In this document: positions 18,440 through 31,512 of the stretch, in pieces
Layout of the letters: each line of letters begins with the position of its first letter
How positions within the stretch are numbered: position 1 is the first letter of the stretch
Source of the DNA: Mycolicibacterium sp.
GTDB taxonomy: Bacteria; Actinomycetota; Actinomycetes; Mycobacteriales; Mycobacteriaceae
Assembly (NCBI GenBank): GCA_020637165.1
Contig: JACJWN010000003.1
Coordinates: 868,001-932,000, forward strand
Direction: 5' to 3'
Length of the DNA stretch: 64,000 nt
Program-made: the position numbers and the translations under genes
Notes under the pieces: model-generated
Told to the model about the DNA's origin: nothing
Database searches by the model: none
What the model saw: the letters and a program-made list of their open reading frames with translations, nothing else

Positions 18440-19284
18440 TGACGCCTCCGGTGGGCCGCGCGGCCCCGAACCCGCCGGGCGAAGTAGCGCCCGTCGATGG
18501 TGTCCACCGCGATGGACTGTCCGAACGCCGCCGAGAGGTTCTCAGCGGTCATGACGTCGCGCAACAGCCCGGCGGCCACCACGTGGCCCTCCGCCAGGAT
18601 CAGGCAGTGGCTGAACCCGGGCGGGATCTCCTCGACGTGATGGGTGACCAGCACCAGGGCCGGGGCGTCGGGATCGGCGGCCAGATCGGCCAGCCGCGCC
18701 ACCAACTCCTCCCGGCCGCCGAGGTCCAGGCCCGCGGCGGGCTCGTCGAGAAGCAGTAACTCCGGGTCTGTCATCAGCGCCCGGGCGATCAGCACCCGCT
18801 TGCGTTCGCCCTCCGAGAGGGTGCCGTAGGTCCGGTCGGCCAGATGCTCGGCGCCGACGCTCTCCAACGTGTCGACCGCCCGGGTGTAGTCGACCTCGTC
18901 ATAGTTCTCGCGCCAGCGACCGAGCACCGCATAGCCGGCCGAGACCACCAGATCGCGCACAAGTTCGCCGTCGGGAATCCGCTGGGCCAGAGCCGAACTG
19001 CTCAGACCGACCCGCTGGCGCAGCTCGGCCATGTCAACCCGGCCGAGTCGCTCCCCCAGCACGGTCGCGGTGCCGTCGGAGGGATGCTCCATCGCCGCGG
19101 CCATCCGCAGCAGCGAGGTCTTGCCGGCGCCGTTGGGTCCGATCACCACCCAGCGCTCGTCGAGTTCCACCTGCCAGTCGACCGGGCCGACCAGCACCCG
19201 GCCGCCGCGGCGCAGGCTGACGCCCCGGAAGTCGATGAGCAGATCTTCCTCGGCGCCATCGGTCACCCGTTCATCGTGCCGCAT
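18436..19284 (-). CDS. ABC transporter ATP-binding protein, Rv3041c-like, no permease nearby
   Basis: 282 residues, single nucleotide-binding domain. Walker A GPNGAGKTS, signature LSEGERKR, Walker B LLLLDEPAAGLD, H-loop VTHHVEE. No transmembrane segment, and no permease gene is adjacent, so the partner is elsewhere or the protein has a non-transport role. ATG start at MRHDERVT; a GTG six codons later is an alternative. First gene of the operon continuing through the Nudix, echA17 and methyltransferase genes. Confidence 0.87.
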   Translation of the reverse strand: MRHDERVTDGAEEDLLIDFRGVSLRRGGRVLVGPVDWQVELDERWVVIGPNGAGKTSLLRMAAAMEHPSDGTATVLGERLGRVDMAELRQRVGLSSSALAQRIPDGELVRDLVVSAGYAVLGRWRENYDEVDYTRAVDTLESVGAEHLADRTYGTLSEGERKRVLIARALMTDPELLLLDEPAAGLDLGGREELVARLADLAADPDAPALVLVTHHVEEIPPGFSHCLILAEGHVVAAGLLRDVMTAENLSAAFGQSIAVDTIDGRYFARRVRGRAAHRRRQ

Positions 19285-19355
19285 ACCCTGCCCCGCCCAA
19301 CGTCCGGGTCATCCCACGGTTTCAGCGCGCAAATGTGCGCCAGCGCGCCCAAGTC

Positions 19356-20645
<1,290 letters not shown>

Positions 20646-22355
20646 CTAGGCGTCGATCTCGTGGTGCGAACGGCCGACGTGGGCCTCGCGGCGCATCCGC
20701 TCGACCATGTGCGGGTAGTGCAGCTCGAATGCCGGACGCTCCGAGCGGATGTTGGGCAGCTCGGTGAAGTTGTGCCGCGGGGGCGGGCAGGAGGTGGCCC
20801 ACTCCAGCGAGTTGCCGTGGCCCCAGGGATCGTCGACGGTGACGACCTCGCCGTACCGCCAGCTCTTCACGATGTTCCAGAAGAACGGGATCATCGAGAC
20901 GCCCAGGATTGCCGCACCGATGCTGGAGACCACGTTGAGCGCGGTGAAACCGTCGGAGGGCAGGTAGTCGGCGTAGCGCCGCGGCATGCCCTCGTCGCCC
21001 AGCCAGTGCTGCACCAGGAAGGTGAGGTTGAACCCGATCATGGTGAGCCAGAAGTGGATCTTCGCCAGCCGCTCGTCGAGCAGCCGCCCGGTCATCTTCG
21101 GGAACCAGAAGTAGACACCGGCGTAGGTGGCGAACACGATCACGCCGAACAGCACGTAGTGGAAGTGCGCGATGACGAAGTAGGTGTCACTGACGTGGAA
21201 GTCCAGCGGCGGACTGGCCAGCAGCACGCCGGACAGGCCACCGCAGAGGAAGACCACCAAGAAGCCGAAGGCGAAAAGCATCGGCGACTCGAACGTCAAT
21301 TTGCCCTTCCACATGGTGCCGATCCAGTTGAAGAACTTGATACCGGTCGGAACGGCGATGAGGAAGGTCATGAAGGAGAAGAACGGCAGCAGCACCGCAC
21401 CGGTGACGTACATGTGGTGCGCCCACACCGCCATCGACAGCGCGGCGATGCTGATGGTGGCGTAGACCAGCGTGGAGTAGCCGAACACCGGCTTGCGGGA
21501 GAACACCGGGAAGATCTCGGTGACGATCCCGAAGAACGGCAGCGCCAGCACGTAGACCTCGGGGTGGCCGAAGTACCAGAACAGGTGCTGGAACAGCGTC
21601 ACCCCGCCGTTGGCCGGGTCGTAGATGTGCGCCCCGAGGCGGCGGTCGGCGGCCAGACCGAAGGCGGCGGCGGTCAGCAGCGGGAAGATCAGGATGACCA
21701 GGATCGAGGTGATGAAGATGTTCCAGGTGAAGATCGGCATCCGGAACATGGTCATGCCCGGGCAGCGCATGCACACCACGGTGGTGATCATGTTGACCGC
21801 GCCGAGGATGGTGCCCAGGCCGCCTACGGCCACACCCAGAATCCACAGGTCCGCGCCCGGACCCGGCGAGTGCACGGCATCGGACAGCGGCACGTAGACG
21901 GTCCAGCCGAAGTCGGCGGCGCCGCCGGGGGTGATGAACCCGCCGAGCGCGATCAGGGCCCCGAAGATGAACAGCCAGAGCGACAGCGCGTTCAGCCGCG
22001 GGAAAGCCACGTCGGGCGCGCCGATCTGCAGCGGCATCACCAGGTTGGCGAATCCGAACACCACCGGGGTGGCGTAGAACAGCAGCATCGCGGTGCCGTG
22101 CATGGTGAACAGCTGGTTGTACTGCTCATTGGAGAGGAACTGCAGACCCGGCACCGTCAACTCGGCCCGGATGAACAGGGCCATCAACCCGGCCAGCGCG
22201 AAGAAGGTGAAGCACGCGATCACGTACATGATGCCGATCAGCTTGTGATCGGTAGTCGTGATCACCTTGTAGATGAGGTTGCCCTTGGGTCCGGTGCGAG
22301 CCGGGAAAGGACGACTGGCCTCAAGTTCTCCACGGGGGGGAATTACGGCTGTCAC
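20646..22355 (-). CDS. ctaD: Cytochrome c oxidase subunit I, aa3 type
   Basis: 569 residues, 12 transmembrane helices. Haem/copper ligands are visible: the cross-linked His-Tyr in FGHPEVY, the CuB pair in WAHHMY, and the haem pair in HFHYVLFG. It is the catalytic subunit of the terminal oxidase that works in a supercomplex with bc1 in mycobacteria. GTG start at [10 protein letters not shown] with GGAGG 6 nt upstream; the longer reading frame is not supported. Divergent from fecB, sharing a 181-bp control region. Confidence 0.97.
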   Translation of the reverse strand: MTAVIPPRGELEASRPFPARTGPKGNLIYKVITTTDHKLIGIMYVIACFTFFALAGLMALFIRAELTVPGLQFLSNEQYNQLFTMHGTAMLLFYATPVVFGFANLVMPLQIGAPDVAFPRLNALSLWLFIFGALIALGGFITPGGAADFGWTVYVPLSDAVHSPGPGADLWILGVAVGGLGTILGAVNMITTVVCMRCPGMTMFRMPIFTWNIFITSILVILIFPLLTAAAFGLAADRRLGAHIYDPANGGVTLFQHLFWYFGHPEVYVLALPFFGIVTEIFPVFSRKPVFGYSTLVYATISIAALSMAVWAHHMYVTGAVLLPFFSFMTFLIAVPTGIKFFNWIGTMWKGKLTFESPMLFAFGFLVVFLCGGLSGVLLASPPLDFHVSDTYFVIAHFHYVLFGVIVFATYAGVYFWFPKMTGRLLDERLAKIHFWLTMIGFNLTFLVQHWLGDEGMPRRYADYLPSDGFTALNVVSSIGAAILGVSMIPFFWNIVKSWRYGEVVTVDDPWGHGNSLEWATSCPPPRHNFTELPNIRSERPAFELHYPHMVERMRREAHVGRSHHEIDA

Positions 22356-22524
22356 AGGATCCTCCAACCATCCATGGGCGCGTCCCAAAGAATATAAGCC
22401 GCATCTTATCCCCAAACCAGCCTCCGTGTGCGGCCGGTCCTACATTCTGTCGTATTTCGTGCCGGAGCCCGGCCCCGGCCGTCGCGAAGGCCAGTTCAGG
22501 AGTGGTTTCCGGCTGAGCGGGTGC

Positions 22525-22530
22525 TACCGT
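22525..22530 (+). promoter_or_regulatory. Putative leaderless -10 TACCGT (fecB)
   Basis: TANNNT hexamer 6 nt before the GTG at 22537; no ribosome-binding site present. Confidence 0.5.
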
Positions 22531-22536
22531 CGCGGC

Positions 22537-23610
22537 GTGCTGTCCCGCGCCCTGCGTCCCGGTATCGCCGCCCTCGCCGCCGCGGGGCTGGCCGCGACCG
22601 GCTGCAGCGGGTCCAATCAGCCGCCGGAAGTCGGCCCGAGCGGGCCGAGCAGCACGGTGGTGACCAGTACCACGATGATCGCCTCAGCCGGAGTGCTGGG
22701 AAACCAGCGCCGCCCCGACGAGTCGTGCGCGGCCGAACCGGCCCGGCTCGACGGCCCACCCCCGGGGCCGGTCGACCACGCTGCGGGCAAAGCCGACGTC
22801 GTGGCCGACCCGATGCGGATCGTGGTGCTGGCCGGCGACGAACTCGACGCGCTGTGCGCGCTGGGACTGCAGTCGCGGATCGTCGCGGCCGCGCTGCCCG
22901 ACGGGTCCGACAGCCAGCCGTGGTACCTGGGAACCGTGATCCACGACGTTCCCGCCGCCGGTACCCGCACCGAGCCGGATCTGGCGGCCATCGCGGCGGC
23001 CGAACCCGACCTGATCCTCGGCTCGAAGGCACTCACACCGGACGGCTACCCCGAACTGGAGGCGATCGCCCCCACGGTGTTCACCGAGGCCCCCGGAGCT
23101 CGCTGGCAGGACAACCTACGACTGGTCGGCGCCGCGACCGGCCGGGCCCGGGCCGCGGACGATCTGATCGCCGGGTTCACCGAGAAGGCGGCGAAGGCCG
23201 GCGAAGCCAACGACGCCACTCACTTCCAGGCCTCGATCGTGCAGCTGACGGACTCGGCGCTGCGGGTCTGGGGCGCGGACAATTTCCCGGCCAGCGTGCT
23301 GGCCGCGGTGGGAGTCGACCGGCCGGCGGCGCAACGGTTCACCGACCAGGCCTATCTGGAGATCGGGATCACCGGCGACGCCGACTTCTCCGCCGCCGAC
23401 GGCGACATCGTCTACATGTCGTTCGCATCCCCGGCCGCCAAGGACCGGGCACCGGCGCTGCTGGAGAGCGAGGCCTGGCGCAAGCTGTCGGCCAACCGCG
23501 ACAACCGGGTGTTCATCGTCAACAACGAGGTGTGGCAGACCGGGCAGGGTCTGATCGCCGCCCGCGGGATCGTCGATGACCTGCGCTGGCTGAACGCACC
23601 GATCAACTGA
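22537..23610 (+). CDS. fecB: Iron-siderophore-type substrate-binding lipoprotein FecB
   Basis: 357 residues. Lipoprotein signal peptide with lipobox ATGC (Cys23), a Ser/Thr-rich linker, then a class III (TroA/FhuD-like) periplasmic binding fold with a single rigid backbone helix. The M. tuberculosis homologue binds carboxymycobactin or haem. GTG start selected because it gives a proper signal peptide and a leaderless promoter; the frame is open further upstream without homology. It ends 7 bp before the convergent SDR gene. Confidence 0.9.
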   Translation: MLSRALRPGIAALAAAGLAATGCSGSNQPPEVGPSGPSSTVVTSTTMIASAGVLGNQRRPDESCAAEPARLDGPPPGPVDHAAGKADVVADPMRIVVLAGDELDALCALGLQSRIVAAALPDGSDSQPWYLGTVIHDVPAAGTRTEPDLAAIAAAEPDLILGSKALTPDGYPELEAIAPTVFTEAPGARWQDNLRLVGAATGRARAADDLIAGFTEKAAKAGEANDATHFQASIVQLTDSALRVWGADNFPASVLAAVGVDRPAAQRFTDQAYLEIGITGDADFSAADGDIVYMSFASPAAKDRAPALLESEAWRKLSANRDNRVFIVNNEVWQTGQGLIAARGIVDDLRWLNAPIN

Positions 23611-23617
23611 TCGGTGG

Positions 23618-24454
23618 TTATCGGATGTAGTTCTCGCCGCTGGCGCGCACCGTCACGTCGGACAGGCTGATCCCCCACGGCTGGTCGATGACGTGCATCA
23701 CCACATCCGCCAGGTCGTCGGGCGTGATCAGCCAGTACTGCACCGAGTCGACATCGGTCTGCTCGGGCTGCAGCGACCCGGACATGTAATTGGCCAGGTT
23801 CTCGGCGAACTGCTGCCCCTTCTGCCCGGCCAGGGCCATGATCGCGGTCTGGTTGACGATCCCGCCGGCCAGGTTGGTTCCGAACACCCCGGTGGGCTTG
23901 ACGGTGGTGACCTTGATCCGTCCCTGGGTCTCCACCCGCAACGCGTCGGAGAGCGCGGTCACCGCCGCCTTGGTAGCGGAGTAGACCCCGGCGCCCTCGA
24001 TACCGCCGTTGCCGTAGATCGAGGAGATGTTGACCACCTGCCCACGCCCCTGGGCGATCATCTGGTCGTAGACCGCGGCGATGCCGTTGACCACGCCCTT
24101 GATGTTGATGTCGATGGCCCGATGCCAGCGCTGCCAGGCCCGTTCGTGGTCGGCGAAGTAGGACAGCGGCATCACACCGGCGTTGTTGACCAGGACGTCG
24201 ATGGCGCCGAAGGCTTCGACAGCATCGGCCGCGACGGCCCTCAGCTGTTCGAGGTCGGTGACGTCGGCCACCCGGGCCAGCGCCTCTCCCCCGCTCTGCC
24301 GGATACCGGCGACCACCTCCTCGAGGTGCGCGGCGTCGACGTCGACGCCCACGACCCGGGCGCCGCCGGCGGCGCACTTCTGCGCGATCAGCCGGCCGAA
24401 GCCGCTGCCCGCGCCGGTGACGATGACGACTTTGCCGTCCAGATACGGCGACAT
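23618..24454 (-). CDS. Short-chain dehydrogenase/reductase
   Basis: 278 residues, classical SDR. Cofactor motif TGAGSGFG (residues 14-21), NNAG in the fourth strand, catalytic SS of VVNISSIYG and YSATK (Tyr-X3-Lys). DVDAAHLEE after strand 2 favours NAD(H). ATG start behind a GGAGAGG site. It is not at this position in M. tuberculosis, which has fecB directly followed by adhC. Substrate unknown. Confidence 0.88.
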   Translation of the reverse strand: MSPYLDGKVVIVTGAGSGFGRLIAQKCAAGGARVVGVDVDAAHLEEVVAGIRQSGGEALARVADVTDLEQLRAVAADAVEAFGAIDVLVNNAGVMPLSYFADHERAWQRWHRAIDINIKGVVNGIAAVYDQMIAQGRGQVVNISSIYGNGGIEGAGVYSATKAAVTALSDALRVETQGRIKVTTVKPTGVFGTNLAGGIVNQTAIMALAGQKGQQFAENLANYMSGSLQPEQTDVDSVQYWLITPDDLADVVMHVIDQPWGISLSDVTVRASGENYIR

Positions 24455-24513
24455 GGATTCCTCTCCTGAGCGCCGCTCCGGTGGCCGCGCGCTCGACTGA
24501 CCATTGAACCGCC

Positions 24514-24519
24514 TAGTGT
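24514..24519 (+). promoter_or_regulatory. Putative leaderless -10 TAGTGT (adhC)
   Basis: TANNNT hexamer 7 nt before the adhC ATG. The spacer also contains GGGAG, too close to the ATG to act as a normal ribosome-binding site. Confidence 0.5.
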
Positions 24520-24526
24520 CGGGAGC

Positions 24527-25579
24527 ATGAGCACCGTGAGCGCCTACGCCGCAACCTCGGCCACCGAACCCTTGAGCCGGACGACCATCACCCGCCGCGC
24601 CACCGGCCCGCGCGACGTCCGCTTCGACATCCACTTCGCCGGGATCTGCCACTCCGACATCCACACCGTGCGCGCCGAGTGGGGACAGCCGCGGTATCCA
24701 GTGGTTCCGGGCCACGAGATCGTCGGCATCGTCACCGAAATCGGTTCGGAGGTAAAGGGTTTCGGCGTCGGTGACAGGGTCGGCGTGGGTTGTTTCGTCG
24801 ACTCCTGCCGGGAGTGCGACAACTGCCTGGCCGGGCTCGAGCAGTACTGCACCGGCACCGGGATGACCGGCACCTACAACGCGGTGGGCAGGGACGGCCA
24901 GCCGACCCAGGGCGGCTACAGCGGCAGCATCGTCGTCGACGAGAACTATGTGCTGCATGTCCCCGAGTCAGTGCCGATGGATGCCGCCGCGCCACTGTTG
25001 TGCGCGGGCATCACCACCTACTCGCCGCTGCGGCACTGGAATGTCGGGCCGGGCAGCCGGGTTGCGGTGATCGGCCTGGGCGGGCTGGGGCACATGGGGG
25101 TCAAGCTCGCCACGGCGATGGGCGCGGAGGTCACCGTGCTGTCGCAGTCGCTGAAGAAGATGGAGGACGGGCTGCGTTTGGGCGCCAAGCACTACCACGC
25201 CACCAGCGACCCCGACACCTTCAAGCGCCTGCGCAACTCCTTCGACGTCGTCCTCAACACCGTTTCGGCCAACCTCGACCTAGGCCGCTATCTGGAGATG
25301 GTCGATCTCGACGGGGTCTTCGTCGAACTCGGCGCCCCGGAGAACCCGCTGGTGGTGCCGCCGTTCTCGATCATCGGTATGCGTCGCAGCGTCACCGGAT
25401 CGATGATCGGCGGGATCGCCGAAACCCAGGAGATGCTGGATTTCTGCGCAGCGCACGGGATCGCCTCGGAGGTCGAGGTGATCGAGCCGGACTACATCAA
25501 CGAGGCCTACGAGCGGGTCATCGCCAGCGATGTCCGGTATCGGTTCGTCATCGACACCGAATCCCTGCGCAACGGGTGA
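24527..25579 (+). CDS. adhC: Zinc-dependent NADP alcohol dehydrogenase AdhC
   Basis: 350 residues, cinnamyl-alcohol-dehydrogenase branch of the MDR superfamily. Catalytic zinc ligands in GICHSD and GHEIVG; structural zinc cysteines in [15 protein letters not shown]; Rossmann motif [11 protein letters not shown]. The residue run after the strand (SQSLKK) favours NADP. ATG start. Aldehyde/alcohol interconversion for lipid intermediates is the usual proposal. It ends 15 bp from the convergent DUF3349 gene. Confidence 0.93.
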   Translation: MSTVSAYAATSATEPLSRTTITRRATGPRDVRFDIHFAGICHSDIHTVRAEWGQPRYPVVPGHEIVGIVTEIGSEVKGFGVGDRVGVGCFVDSCRECDNCLAGLEQYCTGTGMTGTYNAVGRDGQPTQGGYSGSIVVDENYVLHVPESVPMDAAAPLLCAGITTYSPLRHWNVGPGSRVAVIGLGGLGHMGVKLATAMGAEVTVLSQSLKKMEDGLRLGAKHYHATSDPDTFKRLRNSFDVVLNTVSANLDLGRYLEMVDLDGVFVELGAPENPLVVPPFSIIGMRRSVTGSMIGGIAETQEMLDFCAAHGIASEVEVIEPDYINEAYERVIASDVRYRFVIDTESLRNG

Positions 25580-25594
25580 CGTTGCCCCGAAGGG

Positions 25595-25912
25595 TCAGTC
25601 GTCGAGCGAGTCGAGCGGCCAGCCCGCGGCCGCCAGTTTGGCGGCCACGCGCCTGATGTTCTCCGGCCCGCCGTCATGGTGGGCCACCCCCTCGATGAAC
25701 CGTTCAATCTCGTCATGGTCGATGAGATGGCCGGCGGGTGCGCTCTGTTCCTCGGCGATGATCTCGCGCACCACCTCTTTGACCTCGTCCTCGGTCAGGG
25801 GCGTGTCGCGGAGCAGGGCCAGCAGGGGTACCCGGTCCGGGCCGGGCACCCCGCCTGGGTATCCGGCACGGAGCCAGTTCAGGACCGATTGCGCGCGTGA
25901 CTTGGCCGTCAT
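25595..25912 (-). CDS. Small DUF3349-type protein, Rv3046c-like
   Basis: 105 residues, predicted mostly helical and acidic at its C-terminus. Contains VLNWLRAGYPGGVPGPDRVPLLALL-type family sequence and an EVVREIIAEE helix. Start taken at MTAKSRAQ; an open frame continues 19 codons upstream without support. Mycobacteria have two or more paralogues (Rv0543c and Rv3046c). Function unknown; no catalytic residues evident. Confidence 0.75.
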   Translation of the reverse strand: MTAKSRAQSVLNWLRAGYPGGVPGPDRVPLLALLRDTPLTEDEVKEVVREIIAEEQSAPAGHLIDHDEIERFIEGVAHHDGGPENIRRVAAKLAAAGWPLDSLDD

Positions 25913-26058
25913 GACGCCCAGTGTCGCGGTTGCCGGCCCGTCACACCAGTGAGTTCGTCGATTATTCACCTGCTCCGCGGCCCGCGGCGCGGTTCCGCCC
26001 CGCTGATGTCGCTGACTTGGCGCCCGACCAGCCCGGCCGGACCGCCACGCGTCGTGGG

Positions 26059-27901
<1,843 letters not shown>

Positions 27902-27908
27902 CCACAGG

Positions 27909-27914
27909 ACTGTA
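27909..27914 (-). promoter_or_regulatory. Putative leaderless -10 TACAGT (TetR gene)
   Basis: TANNNT hexamer on the minus strand ending 7 nt before the GTG at 27901. Confidence 0.55.
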
Positions 27915-28010
27915 CCGACAGCACCGGGCCGACCGGTCCGGAAGTAGGGCCATCGGGCGGCCCCGGCTAGCATCAAGGTCGCAACGACGACGACACAGAC
28001 CCGGAGAGCC

Positions 28011-29192
28011 GTGACCGAGCGATTCGACCTGGTGATTGCCGGCGGCGGCCCGTCGGGTTCGGCGGCCGCCTGGCAGGCCGCCCAAACCGGCGCCAAAGTG
28101 GTGGTGCTGGACAAGGCAGTGTTCCCGCGGGACAAGCCCTGCGGTGACGGACTGACCGCCCGCGCGGTCAGCTATCTGCAGAAGATCGGCCTGGCCGACG
28201 AGGTCGCCGAATTCCACCGGGTCAACCGGGTCACCGTCTTCAGCCCGTCGCGCTGGGAGCTGTCCTTCCCCAAGCGCCCCGGCATGCCCGACCACGGCCA
28301 CACCGTCAGCCGCACCCTGCTCGACACCATGCTGCTGGAGCACGCCGAGAAGGCCGGTGCGGTGGTGCGCCAGGGCGCGGAGGTCAGCGAGCCGATCCTC
28401 GACACCAGCGGCCGGGTGACCGGCGTCAAGCTCAAGAGCGGCGAGCAGGTGCATGGCGACGCCGTCATTGCCGCCGATGGCGCCTACTCCCCCATCAAGC
28501 GCGCGCTGAAGCTCGACTCGGAGTACAACGGGTACTCAGCGATCGCCATCCGGGCAGAGATGGACGCCGACGTCGCCGACTCAGACAGCCTCGACATCTA
28601 CTTGAAGCTGGAATTCCAGGGCGACCAGCTGCCCGGCTACGGCTGGGTGTTCCCGATGGGCGGCGGTCGGCTCAACATCGGCCTGGGCTACGTCAACAGC
28701 TACAAGAACTGGCAGGCCATCAACGCCAGCCAGTTTCTCGGCGAGTTCCTGCGCACGCTACCGCCGGAATGGAAACTGCCCTCGATCGAGGAACTCAAGA
28801 AAAACAAGAGCGTAAGGGCCTGGCGACTGCCGATGGGCTTCACAGCCTGGCCGCCGTGGCGCCCGGGCGTGCTGTTCACCGGCGACTCCTTGGGAGCCGG
28901 CAAGCCGGCCTCCGGGGCGGGCATCTCCAAGGCGCTGGAATCCGGTCTGGCTGCCGGAGAGTGCGCGATGGCGGCCCTGGAAAACGGCGGGCCGGACGAC
29001 TTCACCAACTACGCGCAGCGAATGGAAGCCGCCTGGGGCACGGAGTACCGGCGTGGCCGGTACTTCCACAAACTGGCCGGCAACCCGCGCGTGGCGGGGG
29101 CCGGTATCAAGCTGATCGACAACGCCCGCTTCCGGGATGTGCTGCTGCGCTCGCTGTATAAGAAAGCCCAGGGGCCCCTGCATAAGTTCTGA
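28011..29192 (+). CDS. FAD-dependent geranylgeranyl-reductase-family oxidoreductase
   Basis: 393 residues. FAD-binding GGGPSGSAAA near the N-terminus, the family PCGDGLTARA motif, and a second FAD contact GDSLGAGKPASGAGISKALESG. Relatives saturate isoprenoid chains; in mycobacteria MenJ (Rv0561c) reduces one menaquinone double bond, and this is a second member of that family or a functional equivalent. GTG start with CGGAGAG 6 nt before it. Divergent from the TetR regulator, which may control it. Isoprenoid substrate inferred only. Confidence 0.85.
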   Translation: MTERFDLVIAGGGPSGSAAAWQAAQTGAKVVVLDKAVFPRDKPCGDGLTARAVSYLQKIGLADEVAEFHRVNRVTVFSPSRWELSFPKRPGMPDHGHTVSRTLLDTMLLEHAEKAGAVVRQGAEVSEPILDTSGRVTGVKLKSGEQVHGDAVIAADGAYSPIKRALKLDSEYNGYSAIAIRAEMDADVADSDSLDIYLKLEFQGDQLPGYGWVFPMGGGRLNIGLGYVNSYKNWQAINASQFLGEFLRTLPPEWKLPSIEELKKNKSVRAWRLPMGFTAWPPWRPGVLFTGDSLGAGKPASGAGISKALESGLAAGECAMAALENGGPDDFTNYAQRMEAAWGTEYRRGRYFHKLAGNPRVAGAGIKLIDNARFRDVLLRSLYKKAQGPLHKF

Positions 29193-29307
29193 GGATCACC
29201 ACCGGCAATAACCCGCACGGCCCTACCACCCTGGCGTCCCGGACGCTGGCCTCGTTGGGATCGCCAACGGCATGTCGGTTCTGCCACATCCGGCACTGAG
29301 TGGTAGC

Positions 29308-31500
29308 TCAGTTGGCGGTGTCCGGGTCGAACCGGGCAACGAGCAGGCACACGTCGTCATCATGGGAGTCGGGCGCGACGTCGCGGGCCAGGGCCTCGCA
29401 ATCCAGCAGTGCGGCCGGCGGCCACGCCGCCACCACCTCCTCGAGGTGACCCAGGCCAACGTTGAGGTCGGCGTCGTAATGCTCGACGAGGCCATCGGTG
29501 TACATGATCAGGACGTCGCCTGGCTCGACCGTCACAGTGGCCTGCGTGTAGACGGCGTCGTCGAACGGCCCGAGCATCTGGCCCGACGCATCGGACAACC
29601 GGAGCACGTCTCCGGTCGCGGCCCGACGAAGCATGGCTGGCGGATGTCCGGCCGAACTGTAGGACAGCGTGCGCGCTTCCGGATCGAAGATCACGACCAG
29701 ATTGGTGGCGAACTCACCCTGGATCTGATGCGCGGCGTAATGGTTCAACTCGGTGAGGATCTGCGCGGTCGACAGACCGAGGTGGGCGTAGGCGTTTCCG
29801 GTGCTGCGCATCTGGGCCATGTCCTCGACACTGAGCAGCCCGTGGCCAATCACGTCACCAATGGCCAGATACGTCCGTCGGTCCGGCAGCGCCATCACGC
29901 TGTACCAGTCCCCGCCAAGACCGCGATCGGAGTCGGCCGAGTCATAGAGCGCGCGGTACTCCATCCCCACGGTGTCGACCTGTGCGACCGGCTGAGCCAG
30001 TGAGTGCAGCAGGGCAGCACGGGCGTGTTCGTCGGCATAGATCTGCGCGCGCACCAAAGCCTGGCTGACCATGGTGGCCACCGCGGAGGCGTAGGCCAGC
30101 TGAGCCTCGTCGAAGGGCTGGGGCTCCGACCAGGTGAGCTGCAAGACACCGAAGGGGTCGCCACCGGCGGCCAGCGGCCAGGCCGCTATCGACTCGGTGC
30201 CGGTGAACGACATCCAGTGCGCGCGGTTCGGGTACCAGGCGGCGTACTCCGCGGCGTTCTGCACTCGGATCGGCGTGCCGGACCGGAATACGTCATTGGC
30301 AATCGTGGGGGTGTCGAGGTCGATCTCGGTCCGGTCCTCCTCGACCATTTCCGGCGGGAACCCGGATGCGGCGATCCAGTCCAGCCGGCTGCCATCCTTG
30401 CTCAGCAGGCCGAGAGCCAGGGCCTTGGCGCCGGCCTCGTTGATCACCTCGTCCCGCAGCGCCCCACCGATGTCCTCCGGGGTCAACGCTGCCGAAAGCT
30501 GACGGGCTAGTCGAGAAAGCGTTTCCAGTCGCATTCGTTCCCGGCGTTCGAGTTCACGTTCTCGGACGGCGTTGAGGCGCGCGGCGGCCTCCTGGGCGAT
30601 CATCAGGGCGACCACCACGATCACCGCGACGTAGATCTGGGTGAACGCGACCTGGGATTCCCGCGGTGCGCCAGTGCTCGCGAAGAGCCCACGTCCGTGC
30701 GTGGTCATGATGTTGGCCAGCAGCGATGCCAAGGCTCCCGCGATCGCGGCGCCCAGCATGTTCAGCCGGAATGCCGCCAGGGCCAGCACCACCAGGATCA
30801 GGATCGACGGCGGGAAATCGATCCAGAGAGTGGCGACCGACAGCACCGCGGTCAGGGCCAGCACCCCTGCCATCTCCCAGGGACGCCGGAGCACGGCCGT
30901 GGCCTGGACGGTCCACAACAGGATCGGTGTCGCCATCACCAGGATCCCGAGGGCGTCGCCCGCCCACCAGGTGACCGTCGCTCCCAGCCACGGTGACCCG
31001 TTGTAGACGGATACGAGGGTCCCGCCGATCAACCCTCCCGCGATCGGCGCGATGACACACGCACCGGCTACGAAACCGGCGAAGTCACGGCGTCTGCGCA
31101 GATCCGGTCGGCCGCCGCACCAGGCCAACACCAACGAGGCGGCGATGATCGGTTCCACCACGTTGGCCGCTGCGAATCCGGCCGACACCCACAGCGGGCT
31201 CTTATAGAAACTGTCGACCAGAACCTCGGCGGCAAAGACCGCCGCCGCGAACCACGGCCAGAGGGACCGGCGGCTGAGCATCATCGCGGCCGCGGTGACA
31301 CCTGCGGCCGGGTAGAAAAAGGACGGGCCTTCCCATGAACCGAAGGACAGCCAGGACAGCACCGCAAAACCGGTGAAGGCGAAGAACACCGCCGCAACGC
31401 GGCTCACGTCCGAGCGCCAGCGCGTCCGCCGGAACGAACCGGCATCGGCATCAGGGACACGGCGGCCAGCGTCCTCCGGGGATCGCTCTCGCTGGTTCAC
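29308..31500 (-). CDS. MASE1-GAF-SpoIIE (PP2C-type) phosphatase, paralogue 1
   Basis: 730 residues. An N-terminal MASE1 membrane sensor (about 35-310, some eight helices, motif FFYPAAGV) leads into a coiled coil (about 315-345), a GAF domain (about 350-500) and a SpoIIE/RsbU serine phosphatase (about 520-725). Metal-binding aspartates are intact: GGDWYS, GDVIGHG, YTDGLVE and HDDDVCL. Members of this class dephosphorylate anti-anti-sigma (STAS) proteins in partner-switch pathways; no STAS or anti-sigma gene is in view. GTG start supported by a -10 hexamer 6 nt upstream. Closest in the window to the paralogue at 52836. Confidence 0.92.
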   Translation of the reverse strand: MNQRERSPEDAGRRVPDADAGSFRRTRWRSDVSRVAAVFFAFTGFAVLSWLSFGSWEGPSFFYPAAGVTAAAMMLSRRSLWPWFAAAVFAAEVLVDSFYKSPLWVSAGFAAANVVEPIIAASLVLAWCGGRPDLRRRRDFAGFVAGACVIAPIAGGLIGGTLVSVYNGSPWLGATVTWWAGDALGILVMATPILLWTVQATAVLRRPWEMAGVLALTAVLSVATLWIDFPPSILILVVLALAAFRLNMLGAAIAGALASLLANIMTTHGRGLFASTGAPRESQVAFTQIYVAVIVVVALMIAQEAAARLNAVRERELERRERMRLETLSRLARQLSAALTPEDIGGALRDEVINEAGAKALALGLLSKDGSRLDWIAASGFPPEMVEEDRTEIDLDTPTIANDVFRSGTPIRVQNAAEYAAWYPNRAHWMSFTGTESIAAWPLAAGGDPFGVLQLTWSEPQPFDEAQLAYASAVATMVSQALVRAQIYADEHARAALLHSLAQPVAQVDTVGMEYRALYDSADSDRGLGGDWYSVMALPDRRTYLAIGDVIGHGLLSVEDMAQMRSTGNAYAHLGLSTAQILTELNHYAAHQIQGEFATNLVVIFDPEARTLSYSSAGHPPAMLRRAATGDVLRLSDASGQMLGPFDDAVYTQATVTVEPGDVLIMYTDGLVEHYDADLNVGLGHLEEVVAAWPPAALLDCEALARDVAPDSHDDDVCLLVARFDPDTAN

Positions 31501-31506
31501 CGCATG

Positions 31507-31512
31507 AGCTTA
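31507..31512 (-). promoter_or_regulatory. Putative leaderless -10 TAAGCT (phosphatase 1)
   Basis: TANNNT hexamer on the minus strand, 6 nt before the GTG at 31500. Confidence 0.45.

Noticed and set aside
29301-29335. tRNA-like sequence TGGTAGCTCAGTTGGC followed by GGGTCGAACC
   Set aside because: It resembles D-arm and T-arm boxes, but they are only a few bases apart, leaving no room for an anticodon arm. There is no acceptor stem and most of it codes for the phosphatase C-terminus. Coincidence is more likely than a tRNA or attachment site.
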